Below, one piece after another: positions 44,157 to 52,851 of a DNA stretch of 64,000 nt. The position numbers were made by a program, and so were the translations under genes. Under the pieces are notes generated by a model. It saw only the letters and a list, made by a program, of their open reading frames with translations. It was not told where the DNA came from and made no database searches. Where the stretch lies: positions 930,001 through 994,000 of the forward strand of contig NZ_JAKJHW010000001.1 in the NCBI RefSeq assembly GCF_021646685.1, given 5' to 3'. The DNA is from Pseudalkalibacillus salsuginis. GTDB lineage: Bacteria > Bacillota > Bacilli > Bacillales > Fictibacillaceae. Every line of letters starts with the position of its first letter. Positions within the stretch are counted from its first letter, which is position 1.

Positions 44157-44933
44157 CTAGTTATTGCTTCCATTTTCTTTTTTCTCGATCGGCAAAGTAG
44201 GTTGAAGCGTACCATTTCCACCATTGTTATAATAGTCTGGTACTTCCCCTGAAATGTATTTGTTTACTAGTGGAATATTCGTTACAATCCTCGATTTCTT
44301 TGTTTCAAAAGGAACGACAATCTGGACATCCACTACAACATTGATCCATACCTTATAAATATGATTGTTGATTCCTGAATAGATCAGATCTTCTTTGACA
44401 TCGGTTTCCACTGCTCCGGTCAAACGGAAACCAACCGGGATTTTAGGTCCCAAGTTTGCCAATAACGTGTTATTAGTAGCTCGCCCCATAGGGATTTCGG
44501 TAAAGATCCCCCTATTTCCTTCACTTTCCCTTATGACCTCTACATCTGAAAATTCAGCATGGTCTGGTACGTTGCCGGCTTCGATTTGTTCAAGATAAAA
44601 CTGGACATTGGTTGTGGCCAACTGGAGGATTTCGTTGGCAACTCTTGGATTTGTAGTCACAGATGCAATTTTTCCATTGTTATCAATAGTCGTCTCGATA
44701 ATATTCTCTATGCTTTCTGATTCAACAATCCGTTTTTTGATGGCACTCTGGATCGCCAGCTGTGCGTACTTCTTCGTTTCGTTTTCCGCAATTTCCATCA
44801 GAGTAGGTTGTAAGCCCTTATCGACGAGCCATAATGCTTGTGCCGTCAATAAAGTGAATATGATGAACGATATGATGAAGACATATTGGAATGGAAGAGG
44901 ACGTTTCCGGGGACGCCTCCGGATTCTCCACAT
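44157..44933 (-). CDS. yunB: Sporulation protein YunB
   Basis: The 258-residue protein has a basic N-terminus and one membrane helix (about 17-37), then a domain outside the membrane with repeated beta segments (AVETDVKEDLIYSGINNH, VVDVQIVVPF). YunB is a mother-cell sporulation protein of B. subtilis needed for proper spore formation; its mechanism is unknown. AGGGGGTATC precedes the ATG at 44933. It lies downstream of yunC as a separate gene. Confidence 0.88.
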   Translation of the reverse strand: MWRIRRRPRKRPLPFQYVFIISFIIFTLLTAQALWLVDKGLQPTLMEIAENETKKYAQLAIQSAIKKRIVESESIENIIETTIDNNGKIASVTTNPRVANEILQLATTNVQFYLEQIEAGNVPDHAEFSDVEVIRESEGNRGIFTEIPMGRATNNTLLANLGPKIPVGFRLTGAVETDVKEDLIYSGINNHIYKVWINVVVDVQIVVPFETKKSRIVTNIPLVNKYISGEVPDYYNNGGNGTLQPTLPIEKKENGSNN

Positions 44934-45007
44934 AAAGATACCCCCTATCTATTGCTATATGTATGCAATGATTGGGGGTTGTATCGCTATTATTTTGTAC
45001 AGGGCCA

Positions 45008-45313
45008 TCATCGAGCCATTTTTAGAAGAGCTTCACGTCCACTTGTACCTTTGGTGATCCCAAGTGCCTCCGCTTCTAATGTAACGGATTCTAATGGGGC
45101 ATCCAAGAGCTGATCCAAAGTTCGTACACCTACAGCTCGACCAGCGATAATTTTTCGCTCAGCCAATTTCTCATTCAGCAATGCGACATCAAGTGCACCA
45201 CACATGATATATCCTTTATCATTACTGATCGACATGAAATTCGTTTTCGGTAACGCAACTGTTACGCCTGTGAATAGATGCCCGTCGATTTTAATCGGAG
45301 TGACCGTAATCAT
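45008..45313 (-). CDS. yunC: YunC (DUF1805) protein
   Basis: This 101-residue protein fits DUF1805: LPKTNFMSISNDKGYIMCGALDVALLNEKL (here LPKTNFM, GYIMCGALD) followed by RKIIAGRAVGVRTLDQLLD. Its structure in the family is a small alpha/beta fold of unknown function. GGAGCGTGAGG precedes the ATG at 45313. It follows yunD closely on the same strand. Confidence 0.9.
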   Translation of the reverse strand: MITVTPIKIDGHLFTGVTVALPKTNFMSISNDKGYIMCGALDVALLNEKLAERKIIAGRAVGVRTLDQLLDAPLESVTLEAEALGITKGTSGREALLKMAR

Positions 45314-45380
45314 CTTTCCTCACGCTCCTTTTCCCTACTATCAATATGTCATAGTGGTACAAAGCGTGTTGGCGTAGTGC

Positions 45381-46778
45381 CTATCTTTCAAAGGTTTTTA
45401 ACTTCCACGCAAGGACATCCCTCAGCATTTCCGGCAAGTAATAAATCTTTTCCTCTGCATAATGGACGGATGGTAGTAAACGTCCGAATGTAAACATATC
45501 GATTGCTCCAATAGAATAAACTTTTTCAGGTGCTATCGGTTCACCATTAACGGTAATTTTCTGTACATGATATTCGCCATCCTCCAGCTCTTCACCTACG
45601 ATCTCTACACCATCGAAAACCATTCGTCCCATCACTTTTCCACGGAAACCGAGGCCCTTGATTTCAAGGCTTTCCAATTCCTTTGTCATGGCGTGGTGAA
45701 TCAACTCTTTTAAATACTCGCCCTTGAGCATGATTTTACACGGATTGATCGGATGGGGACAAACTCGGTGGAGATCCCCTTTCGTAACGGGGCCTTCCTT
45801 TAATGGTTCAAGCAATAATCCTGCATTGACCATGCTGATTTCCGAATCGCACCATTCTCTGATCGTTTCGGCCAGTATACTTGTAAATGCAGAATCGCCG
45901 AACCACTCCAGGTCGAGGGGTTGGTCCAGTACCGTAACGACTTCTAATAAATTTTTATTGGCTTGTTCTGTTAACCGTAAAAGAAGCTTTTCACTTTCTT
46001 CGTCACTTCCATATTCCTGAAGATCAATACAGTCAGCTTTTACATGTTCGATTCTCCGTTGTTTTTCATCCCACACAATTTTCATATGGCCAATATAGAC
46101 ACCAAACTTTCCAGCCTGCCCGATTGTGGTATCGTTTGTGTGTAGTCCATTCGGAAGCACATGATGGGTATGGGCACCTAGTATGATATCGATCTCCTTC
46201 ATTTCAACAGAGATCTGCTCATCAGCTTCTAATCCGAGATGAGAGAGCAGAATAAGTATATCGACTTGGCTCCGGATCTTTCCTATCGCCGTTTCAATCG
46301 CCTCATACGGATCCTGGATATTCCAACCTAGCTGTTCGTAATAGGCTTTATATGGAGCTGTCACCCCAATCACACCGACCTTCAATCCATTTGCCAATGC
46401 ATGGATTTCATACGGTTTCGCCCATTTTGGAAAGCATCCGTCCTTTTCTTTAAGATTCGCAACCAATACTTGAAAGTTCGCTTCATCGTACAGGTGATCC
46501 AGCTGATCTTTTGAAAATGTGATTCCTTCATTATTCCCAATAGTGGCATTAAGTAAATAAGCTTCATTCATTAATTGAACGTTGCCTTTTCCTGATGTCC
46601 CCTCTGTTATCGGATGGAAGCGATCGGCATGGTCTCCAATATCAAAACGAATGAAAGTTTCATCATTCTCGTCATGTAATCGTTGTCGATCTTTTAAAAA
46701 TGCCACTATCTTCGGCCACTGTTCCAGGTGGCTATGTAGATCATTGATATGATACAGATGGAGCATTTGTTTGCTCAT
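45381..46778 (-). CDS. yunD: 5'-nucleotidase-family metallophosphatase YunD
   Basis: The 465-residue protein has an N-terminal calcineurin-like domain and a C-terminal 5'-nucleotidase domain. The metal-site motifs are HINDLHSHL, DIGDHADRF, GNNEG, LSHLG and GAHTHH. It has no signal peptide, unlike secreted family members, so it acts in the cytosol on a nucleotide or sugar-nucleotide. CAGGAGATGA precedes the ATG at 46778. It precedes yunC, as in B. subtilis. Confidence 0.9.
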   Translation of the reverse strand: MSKQMLHLYHINDLHSHLEQWPKIVAFLKDRQRLHDENDETFIRFDIGDHADRFHPITEGTSGKGNVQLMNEAYLLNATIGNNEGITFSKDQLDHLYDEANFQVLVANLKEKDGCFPKWAKPYEIHALANGLKVGVIGVTAPYKAYYEQLGWNIQDPYEAIETAIGKIRSQVDILILLSHLGLEADEQISVEMKEIDIILGAHTHHVLPNGLHTNDTTIGQAGKFGVYIGHMKIVWDEKQRRIEHVKADCIDLQEYGSDEESEKLLLRLTEQANKNLLEVVTVLDQPLDLEWFGDSAFTSILAETIREWCDSEISMVNAGLLLEPLKEGPVTKGDLHRVCPHPINPCKIMLKGEYLKELIHHAMTKELESLEIKGLGFRGKVMGRMVFDGVEIVGEELEDGEYHVQKITVNGEPIAPEKVYSIGAIDMFTFGRLLPSVHYAEEKIYYLPEMLRDVLAWKLKTFER

Positions 46779-46820
46779 TGTATCATCTCCTGTTCAGTAG
46801 TAATCTTTTTGTCAGTAAAA

Positions 46821-47666
46821 TTAAAAGAGATCGAGCTGTCGCGGCGCTAGTCCTTCGTATTCGATTCCCAGGAGTTCGACCATACGTCTTGCATTATCTG
46901 CTGCATCTCCACCGGAATTGTTATTAAAAAGAGCCGTGACCTCATGCCCAGGTTTTTCAAGCTTCAAGAGGTTATCCTTCCATTCTAAGAGCTCTTCTTC
47001 ATTATATCGATATAAATAACGCACATCACGCCAGTTAGGATTCCCTTTTTTCTGCCAACCATGAACATTGCGACCATGGAATCGGACCAGCGTATGATCT
47101 GTATGGGTTGGTTCCAGTACAGTCGGTATCGAGCCTGCTCCAGATTGAGGTTCATCACAAATGCTATGGATCCAGCCTTCTTCTTTCATAAAATCAAGGG
47201 TCCGATCCTTAAAGGAAGGGTGGAACCAGGACTCATGCCGAAACTCAAGTGCAACAGGGATATCCCCCATCCGTTCTTTTGTACATCTCAATAAATCGAC
47301 GTTCTCACGGTTACAATCAAACCAAGGCGGATACTGAAAGAGAACCATTTTAAGCTTATTAGCAACTTCTAATGGCTTGATCGATTCTTTATAGAGTAGG
47401 TACATCTCCTCATCACTTGAAAAAGGGATATCCCCTCTTGTATGGCCAGTCATACCCTGGTATGCCTTGACTACGAATGAAAAACGAGCCGGGGTTTCTT
47501 TCACCCATTTCTCATAGTTTTTCACCGGTTGGACAGCGTAAAAGGCTGAATCGATTTCTACGGTCGGAAAAAAACTGCTGTATGTCTGCAATTTTTCATA
47601 TGATTTGATATCTGCTGGATAAAGCGAAGCATGATCACCCCAACCAGTCAGTCCAATCTCAATCAT
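46821..47666 (-). CDS. yunF: DUF72 protein YunF
   Basis: The 281-residue protein has the DUF72 TIM-barrel pattern: GLTGWGDH at the start, VEIDSAFYAVQP, PARFSFVVKAYQ, LFQYPPWF, VALEFRHESWF, VRFHGRN and FNNNSGGDAADNARR. Its function is unknown. I start at the ATG at 47666, which has AAAGGAT upstream; the in-frame codons to 47705 are not supported. In B. subtilis yunE lies between yunD and yunF and is missing here. Confidence 0.9.
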   Translation of the reverse strand: MIEIGLTGWGDHASLYPADIKSYEKLQTYSSFFPTVEIDSAFYAVQPVKNYEKWVKETPARFSFVVKAYQGMTGHTRGDIPFSSDEEMYLLYKESIKPLEVANKLKMVLFQYPPWFDCNRENVDLLRCTKERMGDIPVALEFRHESWFHPSFKDRTLDFMKEEGWIHSICDEPQSGAGSIPTVLEPTHTDHTLVRFHGRNVHGWQKKGNPNWRDVRYLYRYNEEELLEWKDNLLKLEKPGHEVTALFNNNSGGDAADNARRMVELLGIEYEGLAPRQLDLF

Positions 47667-47819
47667 GTCATTGGATCCTTTCTTCTGAAAATCGATAATT
47701 GTCACTTTATATTTTGAGTCGTATCAAGGAAAAGTGCAAGTATTTGAATGTGGCATTAACAGCTAAAGTATATTTGCGCCGCCTATGTGATGAATCACGC
47801 CGATTGGTACATTTAGACC

Positions 47820-47912
47820 ATTTAAAGAAAACTCGAGCTTTGCCAAGCCTTTAGCGCAGGCTGAGCCTTAGTTGCGCTTATATTGAAGAAAGTATTTTTC
47901 ACTTTCTTTAAA
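47820..47912. repeat. R3 repeat copy, inverted
   Basis: GCTTTGCCAAGCCTTTAGCG, GCTGAGCCTTAGTTGCGCTT and AAAGTATTTTTCACTTTCTT mirror the copy at 17399-17485 in the opposite orientation. Confidence 0.6.
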
Positions 47913-47915
47913 TGT

Positions 47916-47950
47916 AAAAAAAGAGCTCTTTTTTTATCAGAGCTCTTTTC
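47916..47950 (-). terminator. Terminator of the GDSL hydrolase gene
   Basis: On the minus strand AAAAGAGCTCT and AGAGCTCTTTT pair and run into a T stretch, six bases past the stop. Confidence 0.8.
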
Positions 47951-47955
47951 GCAGG

Positions 47956-49188
47956 CTATTTAAACATGGAAAGATCCACAGTCTCAGCCATTACCTTATA
48001 TCCAGCGTCGTTCGGATGCAGATGATCCCCTGCATCATATTTAGGAAGATATCGTTCAGAGTCCTCTGGATCCCTCAGTGCTTTGTCAAAATCGATCACA
48101 CCATCGAACTCTCCACTTGTCCTGATCCAGTGATTCACTTCCTGACGGGTTTTCTCCTTTTCTGGAGTATACTTTCCTGACCCTTTGAAAGGGGTTAAGG
48201 TTCCTCCATAAATTTTAAGCCCTTGATCATGGGAAGCTTCGATGATCTCTTTCATTCTTCCAATGATTTTTTCAGAATCATATTCTGGATGATGCCTGAT
48301 ATCATTCAACCCTTGATGCAGGATAATCGCTTCGACCCCTGTTTGGCCGAAAACATCCTGCTCTAACCTTGTCAGAGCATTCTCACCTTTATCGGGTAGA
48401 CTTTTGATCAAATGATTGGCAGAGACTCCTGCGTTCAATACAGACATTTTGTTATCCGTCCCTTGGTTGAACCGTTTTGCTAAAAAGTCTGGCCATCGAT
48501 GATTCGCATTCTGCTCAGAATGATTTCCATTGGCGATTGAACTTCCCAAAACAACAAGCGACCCTTTAACAGAAGAATCCGGAATGACGTCCACCCCATC
48601 CAACCAGAACCAGGCATTTTCTTTTGTTTTAAAGGCTGAACCATCAGGGTTGGATACATGGTCACCTGAAGAGATATAAGCCGTTTGCATCGAACGGGGA
48701 TGCCAGGTTGCAGGTCCGGTTTTATCCCGGACATAAAGACTTACTGCAATGTTTTTTGCATTCTTAACCTTAAAGGAAATCGGATCACTGAATACTTTTT
48801 CCCCTGAAGGGACTGTGACCTTCTGGTCGCCACCGAATGTAACCGAGCGATTTGTATCAGGAACGATCCCTGCTCCTTTTTTTGAAACAGCAACATTCAC
48901 CTTGTCTATTGTCAGCGGTTCTGACCCGAATGTATTCGAAAGACGGATGCGCATTTTTTTACCATCAGTATGAGGATGAATGATGAAACGAATCGTTTGG
49001 TTTTCGAAACCCTTTTCGGATACCCCGTCTTCAAAAGGGGCTTGCATACTTGCTGTCCAAGCACCTACCCAATTTCCTTCTCCCTGTCCTTTATCGTTTG
49101 TTGAGCCAATATCTCCATAAGCAGCCATGCATACAGAGAGTAAAATAATAATCCCGCTTGCGAGAACAAAATACTGTAAACGTAACAT
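47956..49188 (-). CDS. Secreted SGNH/GDSL-type hydrolase
   Basis: The 410-residue protein has a signal peptide (about 1-24) and a jelly-roll-like N-terminal half, then an SGNH esterase domain. Block I reads VVLGSSIANG, in which the nucleophilic Ser is kept although the usual Asp is Ser. Block II Gly is in NAGVSANH, block III Asn in LHQGLNDI, and the Asp and His in DHLHPNDAGY. It likely deacylates polysaccharide or lipid outside the cell. The start at 49188 has CAAGGAAA upstream. The preceding ATG at 49206 lies within that region. Confidence 0.85.
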   Translation of the reverse strand: MLRLQYFVLASGIIILLSVCMAAYGDIGSTNDKGQGEGNWVGAWTASMQAPFEDGVSEKGFENQTIRFIIHPHTDGKKMRIRLSNTFGSEPLTIDKVNVAVSKKGAGIVPDTNRSVTFGGDQKVTVPSGEKVFSDPISFKVKNAKNIAVSLYVRDKTGPATWHPRSMQTAYISSGDHVSNPDGSAFKTKENAWFWLDGVDVIPDSSVKGSLVVLGSSIANGNHSEQNANHRWPDFLAKRFNQGTDNKMSVLNAGVSANHLIKSLPDKGENALTRLEQDVFGQTGVEAIILHQGLNDIRHHPEYDSEKIIGRMKEIIEASHDQGLKIYGGTLTPFKGSGKYTPEKEKTRQEVNHWIRTSGEFDGVIDFDKALRDPEDSERYLPKYDAGDHLHPNDAGYKVMAETVDLSMFK

Positions 49189-49250
49189 AATTTCCTTGCC
49201 CTTCATATCTTGTCGATTTTTCTTTCCTAAGAGAGTCTATTCGACAATTA

Positions 49251-49288
49251 TAAACCCTTTCTTGGGGTGAAACCAAGGAAAGGGTTTA
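49251..49288 (-). terminator. Terminator of msrA
   Basis: TAAACCCTTTC and GAAAGGGTTTA form a long stem with inner CTTGG/CCAAG pairs, 20 bases after the msrA stop. Confidence 0.75.
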
Positions 49289-49307
49289 TTTGAGCCAGGC
49301 ACCATTA

Positions 49308-49778
49308 CTACATGCCGCAAGCGACTGAACCATTCTTTTGAAAATACTTTTGATGATATTCCTCAGCATCATAGAAGGTTGATGCTGCCTGGATTTCTGT
49401 TACAATCGGAAGCTTGAAGACTGCTTTTTCTTCAAGTTTCTTGATTTTTTCTTTAGCTAGATATTGTTGCTTTGCATCTGTATAAAAAATGACTGAACGA
49501 TACTGATTGCCAATATCAATGCCCTGTCTATTTTGTGTAGTCGGGTCATGAATTTCAAAAAATGTGTTCAGCAGTTCGGTATAAGAGATCACTGCAGGGT
49601 CATATTGGATTTTGACCGCCTCCGCATGACCTGTCTCTCCAGTCTTCACATGTTCATATGATGGATTCTGGATATGACCGCCTGTATAACCTACGCGTGT
49701 CGAGATAACCCCTTCGAATTTTTCAAAAAATGCTTCAACACCCCAGAAGCATCCAGCCCCAAAAATAGCTATTTCCAC
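49308..49778 (-). CDS. msrA: Peptide methionine-S-sulfoxide reductase MsrA
   Basis: The 156-residue enzyme reduces the S-form of methionine sulfoxide in proteins. The catalytic Cys10 lies in GAGCFWG, and the RVGYTGG and TGHAEAVKIQYD motifs are typical. A C-terminal CGM supplies a recycling Cys. The start is GTG 49778. No msrB is fused or adjacent. The leader upstream is an S-box riboswitch, so expression should rise when S-adenosylmethionine is low. Confidence 0.94.
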   Translation of the reverse strand: MEIAIFGAGCFWGVEAFFEKFEGVISTRVGYTGGHIQNPSYEHVKTGETGHAEAVKIQYDPAVISYTELLNTFFEIHDPTTQNRQGIDIGNQYRSVIFYTDAKQQYLAKEKIKKLEEKAVFKLPIVTEIQAASTFYDAEEYHQKYFQKNGSVACGM

Positions 49779-49835
49779 TTATCATCTTTCCTTTCAAAAT
49801 AACGAAACTTCTTTAGAGAGCTTTTCGAAATAACG

Positions 49836-50012
49836 AAAAAACCCTTTTCTTATCCAGTAAGAAAAGGGTTCGTAATTATCTCAACGATCCTCTCATCTTC
49901 TAGGATGTTTGACCATCCTACAGGAATTGGCACCGTTCTCTTCAATCGATTGATTGATTCGATGGTTGCCGGGCATCAAAGGGCCAGTCCCTCCGCCTCT
50001 CTGGATAAGAAG
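49836..50012 (-). promoter_or_regulatory. SAM riboswitch (S-box) with terminator, upstream of msrA
   Basis: On the minus strand the SAM-I core is clear in order: CTTATCCAGAGAGGCGGAGG, GACTGGCCCTTTGATGCCCG, GCAACC, GGTGCCAATTCC and GATGAGAGG. A terminator stem (AACCCTTTTCTTA with TAAGAAAAGGGTT, 49838-49870) with TTTTTT follows. Binding of SAM should end transcription before msrA. A TATAAT at 50035-50040 may be the -10 element. Confidence 0.93.
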
Positions 50013-50218
50013 TTTTCATTATGATTTTATTTTGATTATAATCCTACACTATTTCTGCAAGGAAGTAAAGCCTATTTTACATTATCAATTTGTAAAAAAT
50101 AATGGCTTCACCTCTTCCTTAGTAATCACGGAAAGGTGCCTTCACTCTACATATTTTTATAAATAATGCTTGAATACAGGATTGGGTGGTCTAATACTGA
50201 ATGACTGAAAAATATTTT

Positions 50219-50827
50219 TCAAAAGGTTAAAAAGAGCTTAACAGCTTGATACCCGAAGTAAAAAGCGAAGCCCAACATACATATCCCTGACGATATGGAT
50301 ATACCTTTTAACATCCGAGAGGTCAAAAGCCTTTTAGATCCACTTGACGCAAACGCCATAGTAATATCCCATAGCATCAAGCCGATCAGGATCGCTCCGC
50401 CATATAAAACCAAGTGGTAGTCATCGTAACGTGAAATCGTATCAGCGAGTACAGAGCCATAAATACCTAGCCAGAACAGTATAGAAAGTGGATTTGTAAT
50501 TGAAATTAAAAATCCAGTTGCAAACGTTCTTTTCAAAGAAATTTTTCTCATATCCTGATGATTTACATCCATATGTTGAGTACTGATTATACTTTCAATC
50601 CCTGTGTACATCAGGACAAAAGTGCCGAATAACCAAAGAAATGACTTCATAAAAGGCACATCTAAAAAATGAACAACCCCAAAGAACACAGCCAATATGA
50701 AAAATAAGTCCGCTAAAATGGAACCCAATCCTATTGACCATGAATGAAGAAATCCATTCTTTATTCCTTGATCAATTTGAGCGGCATTGATAGGATCATT
50801 AGCGACGACAACGAAATGTTCTTCCAT
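50219..50827 (-). CDS. LysE-family transporter lacking the usual first helix
   Basis: The 202-residue membrane protein matches LysE/RhtB exporters from residue 12 on: NDPINAAQIDQGIKNGF, SIGLGSILADLFF, FLWLFGTFVLMYTGIES and SITNPLSILFWLG. Normally a first membrane helix ends in APIGPVNA; here residues 1-11 are polar or short hydrophobic (EEHFVVVA) and the helix is missing. The gene may be truncated, or its start may have been rebuilt by overlap with the 63-residue gene, whose TAA shares one base with this ATG. Function as an exporter is doubtful. Confidence 0.72.
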   Translation of the reverse strand: MEEHFVVVANDPINAAQIDQGIKNGFLHSWSIGLGSILADLFFILAVFFGVVHFLDVPFMKSFLWLFGTFVLMYTGIESIISTQHMDVNHQDMRKISLKRTFATGFLISITNPLSILFWLGIYGSVLADTISRYDDYHLVLYGGAILIGLMLWDITMAFASSGSKRLLTSRMLKGISISSGICMLGFAFYFGYQAVKLFLTF

Positions 50828-51018
50828 TACTGTCCTTCTTTTGATTCTAGAAAAGAATTTATTGATTCATCCAATAACCTTTCCCGATTTGGATCTTCAT
50901 TGACATCTGAATCTACTTCCATTTCTTGTTTGAATATGCCGTATGTGTCATCTTCTTTTTTATTAGTTTGATCAACAAATGGAGCTTGATTGGTCCGATT
51001 ATTTTTTTGATGTGTCAT
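50827..51018 (-). CDS. Small hydrophilic hypothetical protein
   Basis: The 63-residue protein is acidic and polar with no recognised motif. GAGGGAG precedes the ATG at 51018. Its stop overlaps the LysE-like start by one base (TAATG), so the two are translationally coupled. I do not recognise it. Confidence 0.6.
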   Translation of the reverse strand: MTHQKNNRTNQAPFVDQTNKKEDDTYGIFKQEMEVDSDVNEDPNRERLLDESINSFLESKEGQ

Positions 51019-51146
51019 ATAATCTCCCTCTTTAACAGATTTTTTGATTTAGTATGAACAATCCATCCTCTTTTATTGGAGTTTTACTTTCCTAATGTGA
51101 TTTAACAATACGATGATTTTTTCTTTCTTCCCGCCTGCTCTTATTT

Positions 51147-51392
51147 TCAATCGTCAAGATAATCCATACACACTTCTTTTAATCCTTCCAATTTGTTTAT
51201 AAGTCCATCAATATCATACGTATGTATTGTATCAACCACCATGTTATCTTCTTCAGTTATTGAATGTATGTGTATCTCCATAGATCCGTCCCATCTGACG
51301 TTCGCATCGAATGTACCGGCTTCATCCTGCAATTCTAATCCAATAATTTTTTCGTCCTCATTCAAATGCTTTGACTTAATGATCCACTTCAT
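51147..51392 (-). CDS. Small hypothetical protein
   Basis: The 81-residue acidic protein begins MKWIIKSKHLNEDEK and contains alternating strands and a C-terminal helix, suggesting a compact alpha/beta fold. TAAGGTGG precedes the ATG at 51392. It does not match a family I know and has no secretion signal. Confidence 0.65.
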   Translation of the reverse strand: MKWIIKSKHLNEDEKIIGLELQDEAGTFDANVRWDGSMEIHIHSITEEDNMVVDTIHTYDIDGLINKLEGLKEVCMDYLDD

Positions 51393-51508
51393 TTTTACAC
51401 CACCTTAGAAAATGACCGCTTGGATTTAAAGGTATATTTTTAGTTTATCCTTTTTTTCAAATTGCCATTAGTAATCGAGGGAATCTTCGGTGCCTAATCA
51501 CTTCTGAT

Positions 51509-51660
51509 AATGGAGCTAGACATCAAGAAAAGCGAAAATACTCTGGTCAGCCACGAAGGTTACTGGAAGTCCATCGAGGAGGCTGTCGCCGCCGCACGAG
51601 GACTGAAGTGATCCAAGTGGTTAGGCGGTAGAGCTAGACATTTCCTCACCGCACCAAAAT
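51509..51660 (+). repeat. R1 repeat copy, internally deleted, with a second right end in front
   Basis: TGGAGCTAGACATC (51511-51524), a right-end fragment, directly precedes a left end (AAGAAAAGCGAAAATACTCT) and CACGAAGGTTACTGG. The middle is shortened to GAGGCTGTCGCCGCCGC, and GGACTGAAGTGATCCAAGTG and the usual right end follow. Confidence 0.8.
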
Positions 51661-51684
51661 TTTTATACTTCCTATCCATTAAAA

Positions 51685-51724
51685 AATACCCAGTGGCATA
51701 ACAATGATTATGCCACTGGGTATT
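51685..51724. terminator. Strong bidirectional hairpin
   Basis: AATACCCAGTGGCATAA and TTATGCCACTGGGTATT pair perfectly over 17 bases around six loop bases, downstream of the sulfotransferase-like gene. Confidence 0.85.
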
Positions 51725-51782
51725 AATAGGGACACTTGCCAATGATTTTGTAAGGATAAAAGATCCTAGTTTCTAACAGGTC

Positions 51783-52412
51783 TTAGAATTTATAATTTAA
51801 TAATTCAATCTCTTTTTTAAAAAAATTATGAATTACTTCCCTTTGATGCTTATTATATTGTGTACTGTAATGTTGGTGATTTTTCCTGAAATTACCTTTC
51901 GCGTTTGGTAACCAACCATCAAAAGGAAGGGAAATCTTATTACAAATGGATTTTAGATCACTTTCTAGATTTTCATATTTCCCAAGGTAGTCAACTACTG
52001 ATTTGTTATTAATTGTATAGATAGGGAAGTTATAAGCATATTTATAACCTTTTCGTTCCAAAAATTCATCAAAGCTTTCTTTTTTAGGGTCTTTTACAAG
52101 AAAATAATATAAAGAAATAACTTTGTCCCAAGGGTTTCTATCGAAACAAAACTTATAATAAGAGTCCCAGATATCTTCCCCTATTAAAGATTTTATTTTA
52201 TTTGCGGAATCATGATTATAAAAATTAATTTGACCAATTTGGTAATTTTGTGGGTATTTCCCCAGGTCAGCTCTAATCTTCTCATCCTCAAACATGATAG
52301 GTGTGATAATATCTTTATCACCACAATACCTTGACAATGAAATTTCAATACTAGTCCCTGCTGTTTTTTTAGTTTTTAAAAAAATAAATTTATATTTATG
52401 TGATATTATCAT
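51783..52412 (-). CDS. Sulfotransferase-like protein
   Basis: The 209-residue protein resembles cytosolic sulfotransferase-family members. FLKTKKTAGTSIE near residue 11 is the 5'-phosphosulfate (PAPS) loop and CFDRNPWDKVISLYY near 88 the 3'-phosphate loop. The product would sulfate a sugar or surface molecule. It is clearly more AT-rich than its neighbours, with many AAA and TTT codons, a sign of horizontal gain. The 439 bases upstream hold no other gene apart from the regulatory site at 52763. Confidence 0.78.
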   Translation of the reverse strand: MIISHKYKFIFLKTKKTAGTSIEISLSRYCGDKDIITPIMFEDEKIRADLGKYPQNYQIGQINFYNHDSANKIKSLIGEDIWDSYYKFCFDRNPWDKVISLYYFLVKDPKKESFDEFLERKGYKYAYNFPIYTINNKSVVDYLGKYENLESDLKSICNKISLPFDGWLPNAKGNFRKNHQHYSTQYNKHQREVIHNFFKKEIELLNYKF

Positions 52413-52762
52413 TACTCTTTTTTCCTCTCCGTTTCATATGGAAGATTATCTTATTTTATTTAGGATTTCTTTATATGGAACGGCATTTTTCTTATGCGAT
52501 TTTCTGTAAAATTAAGCCTTTTATATCTGACTTAATAAAAATACCCCCTCGGAGGAAAACAAGTTCTGTTGTATAAATGTGCAAGAACTCCTAATGGCAA
52601 ATGGATGCTAAAACAGCCTATTAATTTTCAATTCTTGCGCCCTTTTCATGAATAATTAACAATGACTATAAGTACCCGTACAACGTGCAGTAATCCCTCG
52701 AATCCAGCTATTCTATTTTGCGGATAATAGGCTCGCTAGTCCCCCTTAACACTCACCTTTAA

Positions 52763-52793
52763 GTAAGTACCTGTACTAAAAGTACATACTTAC
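52763..52793. promoter_or_regulatory. Candidate HxlR-family operator
   Basis: An inner perfect palindrome TGTACTAAAAGTACA (52772-52786) is flanked by outer arms GTAAGTA (52763-52769) and TACTTAC (52787-52793). The right arm overlaps the -35 element of the oxidoreductase promoter, a repressing position. Confidence 0.6.
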
Positions 52794-52818
52794 ACTTCTG
52801 TAGTATGCAATTTATACT
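52790..52818 (+). promoter_or_regulatory. Promoter of the oxidoreductase gene
   Basis: TTACAC (52790-52795) and TATACT (52813-52818) are spaced by 17 bases, about 35 bases ahead of the TTG start. Confidence 0.6.
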
Positions 52819-52851
52819 CAATATATAAATATACTTAAGGAGGACAAATCT

